Below are positions 41,073-52,036 of a stretch of DNA of 64,000 nt, piece after piece. Source of the DNA: Massilia sp. ZL223 (GTDB lineage: Bacteria; Pseudomonadota; Gammaproteobacteria; Burkholderiales; Burkholderiaceae_D). Every line of letters starts with the position of its first letter. Position 1 is the first letter of the stretch. The DNA lies in the NCBI RefSeq assembly GCF_018119395.1, contig NZ_JAGPWD010000026.1:25261-89260 (forward strand). The letters are read 5' to 3'. The notes beneath the pieces were generated by a model. That model ran no database searches, was not told the origin of the DNA, and saw only the letters and a list, made by a program, of their open reading frames with translations. Position numbers and translations under genes: made by a program.

Positions 41073-44000
41073 TTACATATTGCGGCGATACTGCCCACCC
41101 ACCTCGAACAGCGCCGTGGTGATCTGCCCCAGCGAGCACACCCGCACCGCGTCCATCAGCCTGGCGAACACGTTCTCGTTGTCGATCGCCGCCTGCTGCA
41201 GCGCGGCCAGGGCCGCTGGCGCCTTGTCGGCGTTGCGCGCGTGGAAGGCTTCCAGGCGGGTCAGCTGCGACTGCTTCTCGTCGTCGGTCGAACGCGCCAG
41301 CTCGATCGTCGTCGGTGCGCCCGCGCCGTTCGGGTTGCGGAAGGTGTTCACGCCGATGATCGGCAGCGAGCCGTCGTGCTTCTTGTGCTCGTACAGCATC
41401 GACTCTTCCTGGATCTTGCCGCGCTGGTAGCCGGTCTCCATCGCGCCCAGCACGCCGCCGCGCTCGGCGATGCGCTCGAACTCCTGCAGCACCTGCTCTT
41501 CGACCAGGTCGGTCAGCTCGTCGATGATGAACGAGCCCTGGTTCGGGTTCTCGTTCTTCGCCAGGCCCCATTCGCGGTTGATGATCAGCTGGATCGCCAA
41601 TGCGCGGCGGACGGATTCGTCGGTCGGCGTGGTGATCGCTTCGTCGTAGGCGTTGGTGTGCAGCGAGTTGCAATTGTCGTAGATCGCGATCAGCGCCTGC
41701 AGGGTGGTGCGGATGTCGTTGAAGTCGATCTCCTGCGCGTGCAGCGAGCGGCCTGAGGTCTGGATGTGGTACTTGAGCTTCTGCGAACGCTCGTTGGCGC
41801 CGTACTTGTCGCGCATCGCCACCGCCCAGATGCGGCGCGCCACGCGGCCCAGCACCGTGTACTCCGGATCCATGCCGTTCGAGAAGAAGAAGGACAGGTT
41901 CGGGGCGAAATCGTCGATGTGCATGCCGCGCGCCAGGTAGGCTTCCACGAAGGTGAAGCCGTTCGAGAGCGTGAAGGCCAGCTGCGAGATCGGGTTCGCG
42001 CCCGCCTCGGCGATGTGGTAGCCCGAGATCGACACCGAGTAGAAGTTGCGCACCTGGTGGTGCACGAAGTATTCCTGGATGTCGCCCATGACCTTGAGCG
42101 AGAACTCGGTCGAGAAGATGCAGGTGTTCTGGCCCTGGTCTTCCTTCAGGATGTCGGCCTGCACGGTGCCGCGCACGTTCATCAGGACCCAGTCCTTGAT
42201 CTTCTGCGCTTCGTCGTCGGTCGGCTGGCGATGGTTGTCCGCCACGAACTTGTCGATCTGCTGGTCGATGGCGGTGTTCATGAACATCGCCAGGATGGTC
42301 GGAGCCGGGCCGTTGATGGTCATCGAGACCGAGGTCGACGGGCTGCACAAATCAAAACCGTCGTACAGCACCTTCATGTCGTCCAGGGTCGCGATCGACA
42401 CGCCCGAGTTGCCGACCTTGCCGTAGATGTCCGGACGCAGGGCCGGGTCGGCGCCGTACAGGGTCACCGAGTCGAAGGCGGTCGACAGGCGCTTCGCATC
42501 CATGCCGGTCGACACCAGCTTGAAGCGCTTGTTGGTGCGGAAGGCGTCGCCTTCGCCCGCGAACATGCGGGTCGGGTCTTCGCCCTCGCGCTTGAAGGCG
42601 AACACGCCGGCCGTGTAGGGGAAGGAGCCCGGCACGTTTTCCAGCATCAGGAAGCGCAGGATCTCGCCGTGGTCTTCGAATTTCGGAAGCGCCACCTTGC
42701 GGATCGGGTTGCCCGACAGGGTCTTCTGGACCAGGCGGGTGCGGATTTCCTTGTCGCGGATCTTCACGACGTAGTCTTCACCGGCGTAGGCGGCCTGCAT
42801 GTCCGGCCACATGGCCAGCAGCTTCTTGGCGCCGCCTTCCATGGCGTTGTCGCGTTCCGTGATCAGGTCGTCGAGAACCACGTCACGGTTGGCCGCGGCC
42901 AGCATGCGCTTGGTTTCCGTCAGCTGCTGGCGCTCGCGCGCCAGCTTGACCTGCTTAGTGGTGTTGCGGTGGTAGCCGCGCACGGTGTCGGCGATCTCGG
43001 CCAGGTAGCGCGCGCGGGCCGGCGGGACAATCACGTTCTTGCCGCTCGAATACTTCTGCGACGGGGCGTTCAGCTTGCCCGCTTCGACCTTCAGGCCCAG
43101 CTCGGCCAGCTTCGGCAGCAGGCCGTGGTAGAGGGCGGTGACGCCGTCGTCGTTGAAGCGCGAGGCCTGGGTGCCGAACACCGGCATCTCGTCCGGCGAC
43201 TTGCTCCACAGTTCTCGGTTGCGCTGGTACTGCTTGGCGACGTCGCGCAGCGCATCCTGGGCGCCCTTGCGGTCGAACTTGTTAATGGCGATGAAGTCTG
43301 CGAAGTCGAGCATGTCGATCTTCTCCAGCTGCGAGGCGGCGCCGAATTCCGGGGTCATCACGTACATCGAGGTGTCGACGTGCGGGACGATGGCGGCGTC
43401 GCCCTGGCCGATGCCCGAGGTCTCGACGATGACGAGATCAAAGCCCGCGACCTTGCAGGCGGCGATCACGTCAGGCAGGGCCTGCGAGATTTCCGAGCCG
43501 GCTTCGCGGGTGGCGAGCGAGCGCATGAAGACGCGCGCCTGGCCATTCCAAGGATTGATCGCATTCATGCGGATGCGGTCGCCCAGCAGGGCGCCGCCCG
43601 ACTTGCGGCGCGACGGGTCGATCGAGATCACCGCGATGTTCAGGCGGTCGCCCTGGTCGAGGCGGATGCGGCGGATCAGTTCATCGGTCAGCGAGGACTT
43701 GCCCGCGCCGCCAGTGCCGGTGATGCCGAGGACCGGGGTTTTCACCGATTCGGCGGCATTCACGATCTGGTCGCGCAGGCCGGCGTCGGCCTTGCCGTTT
43801 TCCAGCGCGGTGATCAGCTGGGCCAGCGGACGGTGGCGCGCGCCGATTTCGCCCTGCTGCAGGGCGTCGATCGAGGTCGGGGCATACGGGGACAGGTCGA
43901 TGTCGCAGGCTTCCAGCATCGAGCGGATCATGCCGACCAGGCCCATGCGCTGGCCGTCTTCCGGGCTGAAGATGCGGGTGACGCCATAGGCGTGCAGTTC

Positions 44001-44360
44001 TTCGATTTCCTGCGGCACGATCACGCCGCCGCCGCCGCCGAACACCTTGATGTGTGCGCCGCCGCGTTGCTTCAGCAGGTCGATCATGTACTTGAAGTAT
44101 TCGACGTGGCCGCCCTGGTAGCTCGAGATGGCGATGCCTTGCACGTCTTCGGCCAGCGCGGCGGTCACGACTTCGTCGACCGAGCGGTTGTGGCCGAGGT
44201 GGATGACCTCGGCGCCGTTCGACTGCAGGATGCGGCGCATGATGTTGATCGAGGCGTCGTGGCCGTCGAACAGGGAGGCGGCGGTGACGAAGCGCACCTT
44301 GTTGGCGAGTTTCGGCTGTTCCGGCAGGTCGAGCTTGGCGGCGGAGGTGATGTCGTTCAT
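41073..44360 (-). CDS. icmF: Fused isobutyryl-CoA mutase (IcmF)
   Basis: This 1095-residue protein has three parts: a B12-binding domain with the cobalt-ligand motif around FDGHDAS (His34), a MeaB-like GTPase with P-loop GTGGAGKSS near residue 217 and NKFD, and a C-terminal acyl-CoA mutase barrel ([33 protein letters not shown]). It interconverts isobutyryl-CoA and butyryl-CoA (some also pivalyl/isovaleryl-CoA) using adenosylcobalamin; the GTPase loads and protects the cofactor. The length is normal for the family. It is likely controlled from the palindrome at 44409. Confidence 0.97.
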   Translation of the reverse strand: MNDITSAAKLDLPEQPKLANKVRFVTAASLFDGHDASINIMRRILQSNGAEVIHLGHNRSVDEVVTAALAEDVQGIAISSYQGGHVEYFKYMIDLLKQRGGAHIKVFGGGGGVIVPQEIEELHAYGVTRIFSPEDGQRMGLVGMIRSMLEACDIDLSPYAPTSIDALQQGEIGARHRPLAQLITALENGKADAGLRDQIVNAAESVKTPVLGITGTGGAGKSSLTDELIRRIRLDQGDRLNIAVISIDPSRRKSGGALLGDRIRMNAINPWNGQARVFMRSLATREAGSEISQALPDVIAACKVAGFDLVIVETSGIGQGDAAIVPHVDTSMYVMTPEFGAASQLEKIDMLDFADFIAINKFDRKGAQDALRDVAKQYQRNRELWSKSPDEMPVFGTQASRFNDDGVTALYHGLLPKLAELGLKVEAGKLNAPSQKYSSGKNVIVPPARARYLAEIADTVRGYHRNTTKQVKLARERQQLTETKRMLAAANRDVVLDDLITERDNAMEGGAKKLLAMWPDMQAAYAGEDYVVKIRDKEIRTRLVQKTLSGNPIRKVALPKFEDHGEILRFLMLENVPGSFPYTAGVFAFKREGEDPTRMFAGEGDAFRTNKRFKLVSTGMDAKRLSTAFDSVTLYGADPALRPDIYGKVGNSGVSIATLDDMKVLYDGFDLCSPSTSVSMTINGPAPTILAMFMNTAIDQQIDKFVADNHRQPTDDEAQKIKDWVLMNVRGTVQADILKEDQGQNTCIFSTEFSLKVMGDIQEYFVHHQVRNFYSVSISGYHIAEAGANPISQLAFTLSNGFTFVEAYLARGMHIDDFAPNLSFFFSNGMDPEYTVLGRVARRIWAVAMRDKYGANERSQKLKYHIQTSGRSLHAQEIDFNDIRTTLQALIAIYDNCNSLHTNAYDEAITTPTDESVRRALAIQLIINREWGLAKNENPNQGSFIIDELTDLVEEQVLQEFERIAERGGVLGAMETGYQRGKIQEESMLYEHKKHDGSLPIIGVNTFRNPNGAGAPTTIELARSTDDEKQSQLTRLEAFHARNADKAPAALAALQQAAIDNENVFARLMDAVRVCSLGQITTALFEVGGQYRRNM

Positions 44361-44408
44361 GGAGTGAGTCCTTGGAATCGGATGAGGACGGGATTCTGGT
44401 ACGGTATA

Positions 44409-44428
44409 TGACGTTAACGTTAACGTCA
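44409..44428. promoter_or_regulatory. Perfect 20-bp palindrome overlapping the icmF promoter
   Basis: TGACGTTAACGTTAACGTCA lies 49-68 bp upstream of the icmF ATG. On the minus strand its first part forms TTGACG, followed 17 bp later by TACCGT, a plausible -35/-10 pair, so a bound protein would block transcription. ACGT-rich palindromes of this kind are reminiscent of LiuR (MerR family) sites in branched-chain amino acid catabolism; that match is from memory. Confidence 0.6.
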
Positions 44429-44450
44429 AGCCGGGTACGCAGCCCCCGCC

Positions 44451-44551
44451 CGTCGTTCCGGCGAAGGCCGGAACCCAAGTTTGTCGCGTACTACTCACGC
44501 TGTTGCGGCTCGCGGCGGGGAACTTGGGTCCCGGCCTGCGCCGGGACGACG
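44451..44551. repeat. REP-like pair of hairpins in inverted orientation
   Basis: Two units, CGTCGTTCCGGCGAAGGCC... (44451-44482) and its near reverse complement ending GCGCCGGGACGACG (44521-44551), each form a hairpin (TTCCGGC/GCCGGAA; GTCCCGGC/GCCGGGAC) and together a long imperfect inverted repeat. This is the typical form of a dispersed intergenic REP element. It lies between two leftward genes and may act as a terminator for the upstream one. Confidence 0.7.
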
Positions 44552-44572
44552 TTGTTTGAAGTTGGCGGTGAC

Positions 44573-47500
44573 TTATGCGGCGCGGCGCTTGACGTTGCCG
44601 GACAGCAGCTCCGCCTTGCGCGCACGGTACTCGGCCACGGCCTTTTCCTTCACGTGGCCGAAACCGCGGATCTGGTCGGGCAGCGCCGCCAGCTCGACGG
44701 CATCGGCGTAGTTCGACGCATCCAGCTTGCCCAGCAGGCCTTCCACCATCTCGCGGTATTCGCCAATGAGCGCACGCTCCATCTTGCGCTCGGCCGTGTA
44801 GCCGAACACGTCGAAGGCGCCGCCGCGCAGGCCCTTGAGCTTGGCCAGCATCTTGAACGCGCCGAACATCCACGAACCATACTTGGCCTTGACCATGTGG
44901 CCCTTGGCGTCCTTCCTGGCCAGCAGCGGCGGGGCCAGGTTGAAGCTCAGCGAGAAGTCGCCTTCGAACTGGGTCTTGAGCTGCTCGACGAAACGGCCGT
45001 CGGTGTACAGGCGCGCCACTTCGTATTCGTCCTTGTAGGCCATCAGCTTGGCGTAGTTCTTCGCCACGGCCATCGACAGCTTGTTGCCCAGGCCTTTCGC
45101 GGATTCGGCCTCGCGCACGCGCTTGACCAGGTCTTCATACACGGCCGCATAGGCCGCGTCCTGATAGCCGGTCAGGTGTTCGACGCGCTTCTTGATCACG
45201 CTGTCCAGGCTTTGCGGCATCTGGATCACGACGGTCTGGCTTGGCGTCGCCTGCTTTTCGACGCGCTTGAAGTCCACGGCGGCGCGGCGGCCCCACAGGA
45301 AACTCATCTTGTTCGAGGCCACGGCCACGCCATTCAGCTCGATCGCGCGCAGCAGGGCGGCTTCGCTCAGCGGGATGCGGCCCTTCTGCCAGGCGTAACC
45401 CATCAGGAACAGGTTCGTCGCGATCGAGTCGCCCATCAGCGCGGTAGCCAGCCTGGTCGCATCGACGAAATCGACGCCCGACTCGCCGCCCACGGCTTCC
45501 AGGATCAGCGCGCGCACGTCGCCCGACGGGAATTCCCAGTCGCGCTGCTGCGCGAAGGTGCCGGTCGGCTGCTCGTGCAGGTTGACGATGGCCAGGGTGC
45601 GGCCCGGGCGCATCTTCGAGACCGCATCGGCCGCGCCGGTGGTCAGGATGTCGCAGCCGAGGATCAGGTCCGCTTCGCCGGTGGCGATGCGCTGGGCGCG
45701 CAGGCGCTGCGGGGTGGCGGCGATCTTCACGTGCGAGGTGACCGAGCCGTTCTTCTGGCTCATGCCGGTCATGTCCAGCACCGAGGCGCCCTTGCCCTCG
45801 AGGTGGGCGGCCATGCCCATCAGGGCGCCGACGGTGATCACGCCGGTGCCGCCGATGCCGTTGATCAGGATGTTGTACGGATGCTCGACGCCCGGCAGGA
45901 CCGGGGCAGGCAGTTCGCCCCAGCCGTCGTCGGCGCCGTTCTTCGACACACCGGCCTTGCTCTTCTTGAGCGTGCCGCCTTCGACGGTCACGAAGCTCGG
46001 GCAGAAGCCCTTGGCGCAGGAGAAGTCCTTGTTGCACGAGGACTGGTCGATCTGGCGCTTGCGGCCGAATTCCGTTTCCTTCGGCAGGATCGAGACGCAG
46101 TTCGACTGGATCCCGCAGTCGCCGCAGCCTTCGCACACGGCTTCGTTGATCACCATGCGCTGGGCCGGGTCGGGGAACTCGCCCTTCTTGCGGCGGCGGC
46201 GCTTCTCGGCGGCGCAGGTCTGGTCGTAGATGATGACGGTCACGCCCGGCAGCTCGCGCAGCTCGCGCTGGATGTCGTCCATGTGCTTGCGGTCGTGCAG
46301 GGTGACCAGGGCCGGCAGGTTGCTGCGGTCCGCATAGCGCGACAGGTCTTCGGTGACCAGGGCGATGCGCTTGACGCCTTCGGCCGCCATCTGCTGGGCG
46401 ATCATCGGCACCGAGGTCTGGCCGTCGACCGGCTGGCCGCCGGTCATCGCGACCGCGTCGTTGTACAGGATCTTGTAGGTGATGTTGACCTTGGCCGCCA
46501 CCGCCGCGCGGATCGCCAGGTAGCCCGAGTGGAAGTAGGTGCCGTCGCCCAGGTTCTGGAACACGTGCGGCACTTGCGAGAACGCGGCCTGGCCGATCCA
46601 CGGCGTGCCTTCGCCGCCCATGTGGGTGGTCAGCTTGTTCATTTCAGGGTAGATCGAGGTCGCCATCACGTGGCAGCCGATGCCGGCCAGCGCGAAGGAG
46701 CCGTCGGGCACCTTGGTCGAGGTGTTGTGCGGGCAGCCGGAGCAGTAGAAGGCCGGGCGGAAGGGCGTGGTGATGGCCTTCTGCAGCACGGCGTCCTTGG
46801 CGTCCAGGAAGGCCAGGCGCGCCTTGATCAGGTCGCGCGTGGCGCTGTCCAGGTCCAGGCGGGCGATGCGGCCGGCGATCACGCGCGCGACCTGGGCCAC
46901 CGAGAAGTCTGCTTTAGGGGGCAGCAGCCAGTCGCCGCGCGGCGCGACCCACTCTCCCTTGTCGTCGAACTTGCCGACGATGTGGGGACGCACGTCGTCG
47001 CGCCAGTTATACAGCTGTTCCTTGAGCTGGTATTCGACGACCTGGCGCTTCTCTTCGACCACCAGGATCTCTTCCAGGCCTTGCGCGAATTCGCGCACGC
47101 CTTCCGGTTCCAGCGGCCAGATCATGGCGACCTTGTACAGGCGCAGGCCGACCTTGGCGGCCATGGCTTCGTCGATGCCCAGTTCTTCCAGCGCTTCCAG
47201 CACGTCCAGGTAGGATTTACCGGACGCGATGATGCCCAGCCTGGCGTTGGCGCTGTCGATGGTGGTGCGATTCAGCTTGTTTTCACGGGCGTAGGCCAGG
47301 GCCGCATAGATCTTATAGTCCTGCATCAACGCTTCCTGGGCGCGCGCCTGCTGGCCCAGCGGGACCGAGGACAGCTTGGTATTCAGGCCGCCTTCCGGCA
47401 TCGCGAAGTCCTTCGGATATTTCACCTCGACGCGGAACGGGTCGGCATCGACCGAGGCGCTCGATTCGACCGTATCGGCCAGGGCCTTGAAGGCGACCGC

Positions 47501-48142
47501 GCAGCCCGAGTAGCGCGACATGGCCCAGCCGTGCACGCCCAGGTCCAGGTATTCCTGCACGTTGCAGGGGTAGAGCACCGGGATCATGCAGGCCGAGAAG
47601 ATGTGGTCGGACTGGTGCGGCAGGGTCGAGGAATAGGCGCCGTGGTCGTCGCCGGCCACCAGCAGCACGCCGCCATGCTTGGCGGTGCCGGCGTGGTTCA
47701 TGTGCTTGAAGACGTCGCCGCAGCGGTCCACGCCCGGGCCCTTGCCGTACCACATGGCGAACACGCCGTCGACCTTGGCGGGGCCGATCAGGTCCACGGT
47801 CTGGGTGCCCCAGACGGCGGTGGCGGCCAGGTCTTCGTTCACGCCCGGGACGAACTGGATGTCGTTGGCTTCCAGGTGTTTTTTCGTCTTCCACAGGGTC
47901 TCGTCCAGGCCGCCCAGCGGGGAGCCGCGGTAGCCCGAGATGAAGCCGGCGGTGTTCAGGCCCGCGGCCAGGTCGCGCTCGCGCTGCATCATCGGCAGGC
48001 GCACCAGGGCCTGGATACCGGACAGGAAGATGGCGCCCGATTTCGCGGTGTACTTGTCGTCCAGGGTGACGGTGGTGAGGCGGGACGAGAAGTCCGGGGA
48101 CACGGGGGCCTGTTCGGCGCCGTGGATGACGGTATCGGGCAT
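44573..48142 (-). CDS. Fused indolepyruvate ferredoxin oxidoreductase
   Basis: This 1189-residue 2-oxoacid:ferredoxin oxidoreductase has the alpha and beta/gamma parts fused. The N-terminal half carries the [18 protein letters not shown] region and TPP-binding segments ([41 protein letters not shown]). A 4Fe-4S motif [13 protein letters not shown] sits in the middle, and the C-terminal part has [15 protein letters not shown] of the gamma subunit. It oxidatively decarboxylates aryl or branched-chain 2-oxoacids to acyl-CoA, which fits degradation of aromatic or branched amino acids next to IcmF. The 173-bp gap upstream separates it from the LysR gene, which may control it. Confidence 0.94.
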   Translation of the reverse strand: MPDTVIHGAEQAPVSPDFSSRLTTVTLDDKYTAKSGAIFLSGIQALVRLPMMQRERDLAAGLNTAGFISGYRGSPLGGLDETLWKTKKHLEANDIQFVPGVNEDLAATAVWGTQTVDLIGPAKVDGVFAMWYGKGPGVDRCGDVFKHMNHAGTAKHGGVLLVAGDDHGAYSSTLPHQSDHIFSACMIPVLYPCNVQEYLDLGVHGWAMSRYSGCAVAFKALADTVESSASVDADPFRVEVKYPKDFAMPEGGLNTKLSSVPLGQQARAQEALMQDYKIYAALAYARENKLNRTTIDSANARLGIIASGKSYLDVLEALEELGIDEAMAAKVGLRLYKVAMIWPLEPEGVREFAQGLEEILVVEEKRQVVEYQLKEQLYNWRDDVRPHIVGKFDDKGEWVAPRGDWLLPPKADFSVAQVARVIAGRIARLDLDSATRDLIKARLAFLDAKDAVLQKAITTPFRPAFYCSGCPHNTSTKVPDGSFALAGIGCHVMATSIYPEMNKLTTHMGGEGTPWIGQAAFSQVPHVFQNLGDGTYFHSGYLAIRAAVAAKVNITYKILYNDAVAMTGGQPVDGQTSVPMIAQQMAAEGVKRIALVTEDLSRYADRSNLPALVTLHDRKHMDDIQRELRELPGVTVIIYDQTCAAEKRRRRKKGEFPDPAQRMVINEAVCEGCGDCGIQSNCVSILPKETEFGRKRQIDQSSCNKDFSCAKGFCPSFVTVEGGTLKKSKAGVSKNGADDGWGELPAPVLPGVEHPYNILINGIGGTGVITVGALMGMAAHLEGKGASVLDMTGMSQKNGSVTSHVKIAATPQRLRAQRIATGEADLILGCDILTTGAADAVSKMRPGRTLAIVNLHEQPTGTFAQQRDWEFPSGDVRALILEAVGGESGVDFVDATRLATALMGDSIATNLFLMGYAWQKGRIPLSEAALLRAIELNGVAVASNKMSFLWGRRAAVDFKRVEKQATPSQTVVIQMPQSLDSVIKKRVEHLTGYQDAAYAAVYEDLVKRVREAESAKGLGNKLSMAVAKNYAKLMAYKDEYEVARLYTDGRFVEQLKTQFEGDFSLSFNLAPPLLARKDAKGHMVKAKYGSWMFGAFKMLAKLKGLRGGAFDVFGYTAERKMERALIGEYREMVEGLLGKLDASNYADAVELAALPDQIRGFGHVKEKAVAEYRARKAELLSGNVKRRAA

Positions 48143-48315
48143 TGCAGTCTCCAAAGGGTATTCGGCTTTTATCCTCTTGCGGCGCCGGGTAGGCGGGCAG
48201 CGGTGGGGGAAGCGCGTGGTGGGCGCTTCTTGACCGCGTGGAGTGTAGGGATTTACCCGTCCACAATCCAATAGGGATTCCGGATGGGGGTATAAGAAAA
48301 AATGATGACCGATAT

Positions 48316-49248
48316 TCAGGAGGCCAGGCGGGCTCCCGGCCAGGCGCCGCGCGCACACAGGTCCTCGGTCACTTCGCGCACCAGGCGTCCGATGGCCGCC
48401 GCCGCATTGGTCAGCGGAATGTTGCGCGAGCTGCAGAGGATCACGCGGCGCGTGACGGCAGGGTCCTGCACGGGCCAGGCGGCCATGGCGCCGCGCGCCA
48501 GGTCGTCCTGGAAGGGCGCGCGCGGCAGCAGGGTGGCGCCCAGGTCGGCCAGGATGGCCGAGCGCAGGATGGCGATCGAGTTGATCTCCAGGACGTTGCG
48601 CAGCGCCAGGCCGGCGCCTTGCGCCACCTGCTCGACCAGCGGCCGCACGCCATGCTGGCGCGCCGGCAGGATCAGGGTGCTGGCCAGGGCCTGGCCCAGG
48701 CTCAAACTGGCCTTCGCAGGGGAAAAGCCGGAACCTGCCTTGCAGATGAAGACCAGGTCTTCCTCGACCAGGGGCGTGGCCGTGAACTGCACGGTGGGCG
48801 CGTCGTCGAACAGCACCGCCAGGTTCAGGCGGCCGGACTTGAGCTGCTCGGTGAGGTTGCCCGAGATTTCCTCGGTCAGCTGCAGGGTGATCTCGGGATA
48901 GCGCTCGCGCACCGCCGTCAGCAGGGGCAGGGCCAGGGCGCCCGAGATACTGTGCGGCAGGCCGAGCGAGACGCTGCCCGAGGGCCGGTCGAGCGACTGC
49001 ACCACGGCCGCGCGCGCATCCGCCACCTGCTTCAGGATCGCCTGCGCGTGCTCGTAGAACACCTTGCCGGCATCGGTGCTGACCACGCCGTGGGCCGAGC
49101 GGTGCAGCAGCTGGGCGCCCAGTTCTTCTTCCAGCTGGCGCAGCTGCTGGGTCAGGGCCGGCTGCGCGACGTGCAGCACCAGGGCCGCGCGCGAAAGCGA
49201 GCCGTGGTCCACGATGGCGACGAAATAGCGCAGCTGTCGAAGTTCCAT
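48316..49248 (-). CDS. LysR-family regulator (Nac/CynR-like)
   Basis: This 310-residue regulator has an N-terminal winged helix-turn-helix (MELRQLRYFVAIVDHGSLSRAA, VAQPALTQQLRQLEEELGAQLL) and a C-terminal periplasmic-binding-like effector domain. It resembles the Nac/CynR branch. It lies upstream of and in the same direction as the oxidoreductase gene and is divergent from the HD-GYP gene (117-bp gap). The target and effector cannot be told from the sequence. Confidence 0.9.
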   Translation of the reverse strand: MELRQLRYFVAIVDHGSLSRAALVLHVAQPALTQQLRQLEEELGAQLLHRSAHGVVSTDAGKVFYEHAQAILKQVADARAAVVQSLDRPSGSVSLGLPHSISGALALPLLTAVRERYPEITLQLTEEISGNLTEQLKSGRLNLAVLFDDAPTVQFTATPLVEEDLVFICKAGSGFSPAKASLSLGQALASTLILPARQHGVRPLVEQVAQGAGLALRNVLEINSIAILRSAILADLGATLLPRAPFQDDLARGAMAAWPVQDPAVTRRVILCSSRNIPLTNAAAAIGRLVREVTEDLCARGAWPGARLAS

Positions 49249-49270
49249 GATTCTTATATGAAAAATATGT

Positions 49271-49287
49271 GTGTTACGGGCAACAAT
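49271..49287 (+). promoter_or_regulatory. GTGTTACGGGCAA element upstream of the HD-GYP gene
   Basis: GTGTTACGGGCAACAAT matches GTATTACGGGCAATTAT at 53161-53177 in 14 of 17 positions; both precede c-di-GMP genes. Downstream lie two ACAATGT words 20 bp apart (49283, 49303) and TATACT (49313-49318), a good -10 for the HD-GYP gene. Confidence 0.4.
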
Positions 49288-49365
49288 GTGTAATTCCGCT
49301 CTACAATGTTGCTATACTGCACCGGGGCCGCCGTGGCGGCGAGATTAACATAGCAGGATATCAAG

Positions 49366-50586
49366 ATGTTGAAGAAGGTGGATGCCTCACAATTAAAGGT
49401 CGGGATGTTCATCCATGACCTGGATTGCGGCTGGATGGAGCATCCTTTCGTGCGCAATCGCTTCCTGTTGACCACGGAAGAGGAAATTTACAAGATCCGC
49501 AACGCCAAGATCCGCGGTGTGGTCATCGATTGTTCGCGCGGCCTGGACATCGACGACGCCCCGACCCTGGCCGAGGCCGATGCCGCCACCGAGGCCGAAG
49601 TGACGGCCATCGCCACCAAGCCGGTCGTGGTCACCCGCGTCTCGCTGGGCGAGGAACTGGCGCGCGCCGCCAACATCCGCAAGCAGGCCGCCGGCCTGGT
49701 GCGCACCGTGATGCAGGACGCGCGCCTGGGCAAGGCGGTCGAACTCGACAAGGTCGGTCCGGTGGTCCAGAGCGTGACCGAATCCATCCTGCGCAATTCC
49801 GGCGCCTTGCTCGGCCTGCTGCGCATCAAGAACAAGGACGACTACACCTTCTTGCACTCGGTCAGCGTGTGCGCGCTGCTGGTGGCCTTCTGCCGTTCGC
49901 GCGGCATGGACGAGGACACGATTTACCAGGCCGGCCTGGGCGGACTGCTGCATGATACCGGCAAGGCCCTGGTGCCCGACCACATCCTGAACAAGCAGGG
50001 ACGCCTGACCGACGAGGAATTCGCGGTCATCAAGCGCCATCCGCGCGACGGCTACGACCTCCTGCGCAAGTCGCCCGAGATCGGCGCCATCCCGCTCGAC
50101 ATCACCCTGCACCACCACGAGCGCCGCGACGGCAGCGGCTACCCGGAACAGCTGGCCGAAGGACGGATCAGCGAGCTGGCCCAGATGGCGGCCATCGTCG
50201 ACGTCTACGACGCGATCACCTCGGACCGCTGCTACCACAAGGGCATGTCGGCGGCCGAAGCGCTGCGCAAGATCTACGAGTGGAGCAAGTTCCACTTCAG
50301 CCCGACCCTGGCCCAGGAATTCATGCGCTGCGTCGGCATCTACCCGGTGGGCACCCTGGTGCTGCTGGAGTCGGGCCGCCTGGGCGTGGTCGTCGAGCCG
50401 CACGAGAGCAGCCTGCTGACGCCCAAGGTCAACGTCTTCTTCAACACCAAGAAGCAAATCTACATCAAGCCGGAAACCGTCGACCTGTCCAAGGCGCTGG
50501 GCTTCGGCGGCGGCGACAAGATCGTGCGCCACGAGTCGCCCGAGAAGTGGAACGTCGAACCGTTGCGCTTCATGCAGGTCGCCTGA
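49366..50586 (+). CDS. HD-GYP phosphodiesterase with N-terminal DUF3391
   Basis: This 406-residue protein has an N-terminal DUF3391-type region (KVDASQLKVGMFIHDLDCGWMEHPF) and an HD-GYP domain: first metal site GLLHDTGKALVP, then FAVIKRHPRDGYDLL and HHHERRDGSGYPEQL, the HHExxDGxGYP signature. It should hydrolyse cyclic di-GMP. It is soluble. It is convergent with the SDR gene (5-bp gap). Together with the GGDEF protein at 52033 it makes a synthesis/breakdown pair close to the tad pilus genes. Confidence 0.94.
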   Translation: MLKKVDASQLKVGMFIHDLDCGWMEHPFVRNRFLLTTEEEIYKIRNAKIRGVVIDCSRGLDIDDAPTLAEADAATEAEVTAIATKPVVVTRVSLGEELARAANIRKQAAGLVRTVMQDARLGKAVELDKVGPVVQSVTESILRNSGALLGLLRIKNKDDYTFLHSVSVCALLVAFCRSRGMDEDTIYQAGLGGLLHDTGKALVPDHILNKQGRLTDEEFAVIKRHPRDGYDLLRKSPEIGAIPLDITLHHHERRDGSGYPEQLAEGRISELAQMAAIVDVYDAITSDRCYHKGMSAAEALRKIYEWSKFHFSPTLAQEFMRCVGIYPVGTLVLLESGRLGVVVEPHESSLLTPKVNVFFNTKKQIYIKPETVDLSKALGFGGGDKIVRHESPEKWNVEPLRFMQVA

Positions 50587-50591
50587 GCCGC

Positions 50592-51332
50592 TTATAGCCC
50601 GCCGCCGCAGCGCAGGGTCGTCCCGGTGACGTAGGACGCGGCCGGCGACAGCAGCCACAGCACCGGTTCGGCGATCTCCTCCGGCGTCGCCAGGCGCTGC
50701 ATCGGGATCTTCGGCGCCACGCGCGCGGGCCGCCCAGGTTCGCCGGCGGCCGCGTGGATATCCGTCAGGGTCGATCCCGGCGCCACCGCGCACACCCGGA
50801 TCCCTTCCGGCGCCAGCTCGCGCGCCAGTCCCAGCGTAAACGCTTCGACCGCGGCCTTGCTGGCGGCGTAGTGGACATATTCGCCCGGGCTGCCGGTGCT
50901 GGCCGCCACCGAGGACAGGTTCACGATCACGCCGCGCGTGCCGCTTGCGCGGAAGGAGCGCACGGCGGCGCGGCTGCAGTGCATGGTCCCGTGCACGTTG
51001 GTGCGGAACACCGTCTCGATCGAAGCCGGATCGGCGTCCATGAAGGGGCCGATGCGGCCGGTGATGCCGGCGTTGTTGACCAGGGCTGCCGGCGCCCCCA
51101 GTTCGCCTGTCGCGCGCGCGAACAGCCGCTCCACTTCCTCCGCCTGCCCGATGTCGGCTTGGATCGCCAACGCCTCGCCGCCGGCCGCGGCGATCTCGCG
51201 CACCAGCGCTTCGGCGGACTGCGCGTCGCGCTGGTAGTTGACGGCGACCGCGTAGCCGCGCGCCGCCGCCTTGCGCGCCACCGCGGCGCCGATGCCGCGA
51301 CCGGCGCCGGTGACGATCAGCACTGGTCTCAT
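50592..51332 (-). CDS. Short-chain dehydrogenase/reductase
   Basis: This 246-residue classical SDR has the cofactor motif TGAGRGIG (residues 8-15), NNAG, the catalytic Ser in NLSSVAAS and YAASK, and a short C-terminus ending RCGGGL. The Lys/Arg pattern after the second beta strand (NYQRDAQSAE) suggests NADP preference. FabG-like glucose-1-dehydrogenase type; substrate unknown. Divergent from the isomerase gene. Confidence 0.92.
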   Translation of the reverse strand: MRPVLIVTGAGRGIGAAVARKAAARGYAVAVNYQRDAQSAEALVREIAAAGGEALAIQADIGQAEEVERLFARATGELGAPAALVNNAGITGRIGPFMDADPASIETVFRTNVHGTMHCSRAAVRSFRASGTRGVIVNLSSVAASTGSPGEYVHYAASKAAVEAFTLGLARELAPEGIRVCAVAPGSTLTDIHAAAGEPGRPARVAPKIPMQRLATPEEIAEPVLWLLSPAASYVTGTTLRCGGGL

Positions 51333-51424
51333 TTATGCCTCCTGACTTGTTGTCGAATCGCGATTGTGGCAGTGTGTGCGCAGGTTCCGTTTTGGGCAAG
51401 TCCACCAACACAGGAGGAGCAGGG

Positions 51425-52036
51425 ATGAATGCTTCAGCACCGCCGGTCGTCGAGTTCTGGTTCGAATTCGGCAGCAACTACAGCTATCTCACCGTGATGC
51501 GCATCGAAGAGCTGGTGCGGCGCGCCGGCCTGCGGCTGGCGTGGAAGCCCTTCCTGCTCGGTCCCATCTTCCGCGAACTGGGCTTCGAGGCGGCGCCCTT
51601 CGTACAGCAGAAGGAGAAGGGCGAATACGCCTGGCGCGACGTGGCGCGGCGCGCCGCGAAGTATGGGCTGGCATTCAGGCGCCCGAGCGAATTCCCGCGC
51701 CAGAACGTGCTGCCGCTGCGGGTGGTGCTGGCCTGGCGTGACGCACCGTGGATCGGGGAGTTCTGCCGCCGCATCATGCTGCGCAACTGGGTGCGCGACC
51801 TGGAGATCGCGTCGGAAGAAGGGGTGCGGGAAGCGCTGGCCGGCCTGGTGGACGATCCGCAGGCGGTGCTGGCCGCGGCCCTGAGCGAGGCCAACAAGCT
51901 GGCGCTGCGCGAGCAGACCGAGGCGGCGCGCCGGCGCGGCGTGTTCGGGGCGCCGACCTTCTTCGTGGGCGAGGAGATGTTCTGGGGCGACGACCGCCTG
52001 GAGGACGCGATCGTGTTTGCTCTGGAGAAGCGCTAG
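51425..52036 (+). CDS. DsbA-like 2-hydroxychromene-2-carboxylate isomerase family protein
   Basis: This 203-residue thioredoxin-fold protein of the HCCA isomerase/GST-kappa group has VEFWFEFGSNYSYLTVMR, with Ser in place of the DsbA CxxC, KPFLLGPIFRELGF and GVFGAPTFFVGEEMFWGDDRL. It uses glutathione to isomerise aromatic breakdown products. ATG 51425 is chosen because AGGAGGAGCAGGG lies just before it. Its TAG stop overlaps the TAG of the convergent GGDEF gene within a single CTAG (52033-52036). Confidence 0.9.
   Translation: MNASAPPVVEFWFEFGSNYSYLTVMRIEELVRRAGLRLAWKPFLLGPIFRELGFEAAPFVQQKEKGEYAWRDVARRAAKYGLAFRRPSEFPRQNVLPLRVVLAWRDAPWIGEFCRRIMLRNWVRDLEIASEEGVREALAGLVDDPQAVLAAALSEANKLALREQTEAARRRGVFGAPTFFVGEEMFWGDDRLEDAIVFALEKR

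Noticed and set aside
44451..44551. Translated REP-like repeat read as part of a longer icmF N-terminus (frame open to 44873)
   Set aside because: The [13 protein letters not shown] residues are the usual translation of an intergenic repeat; IcmF begins at 44360 with its normal N-terminus.
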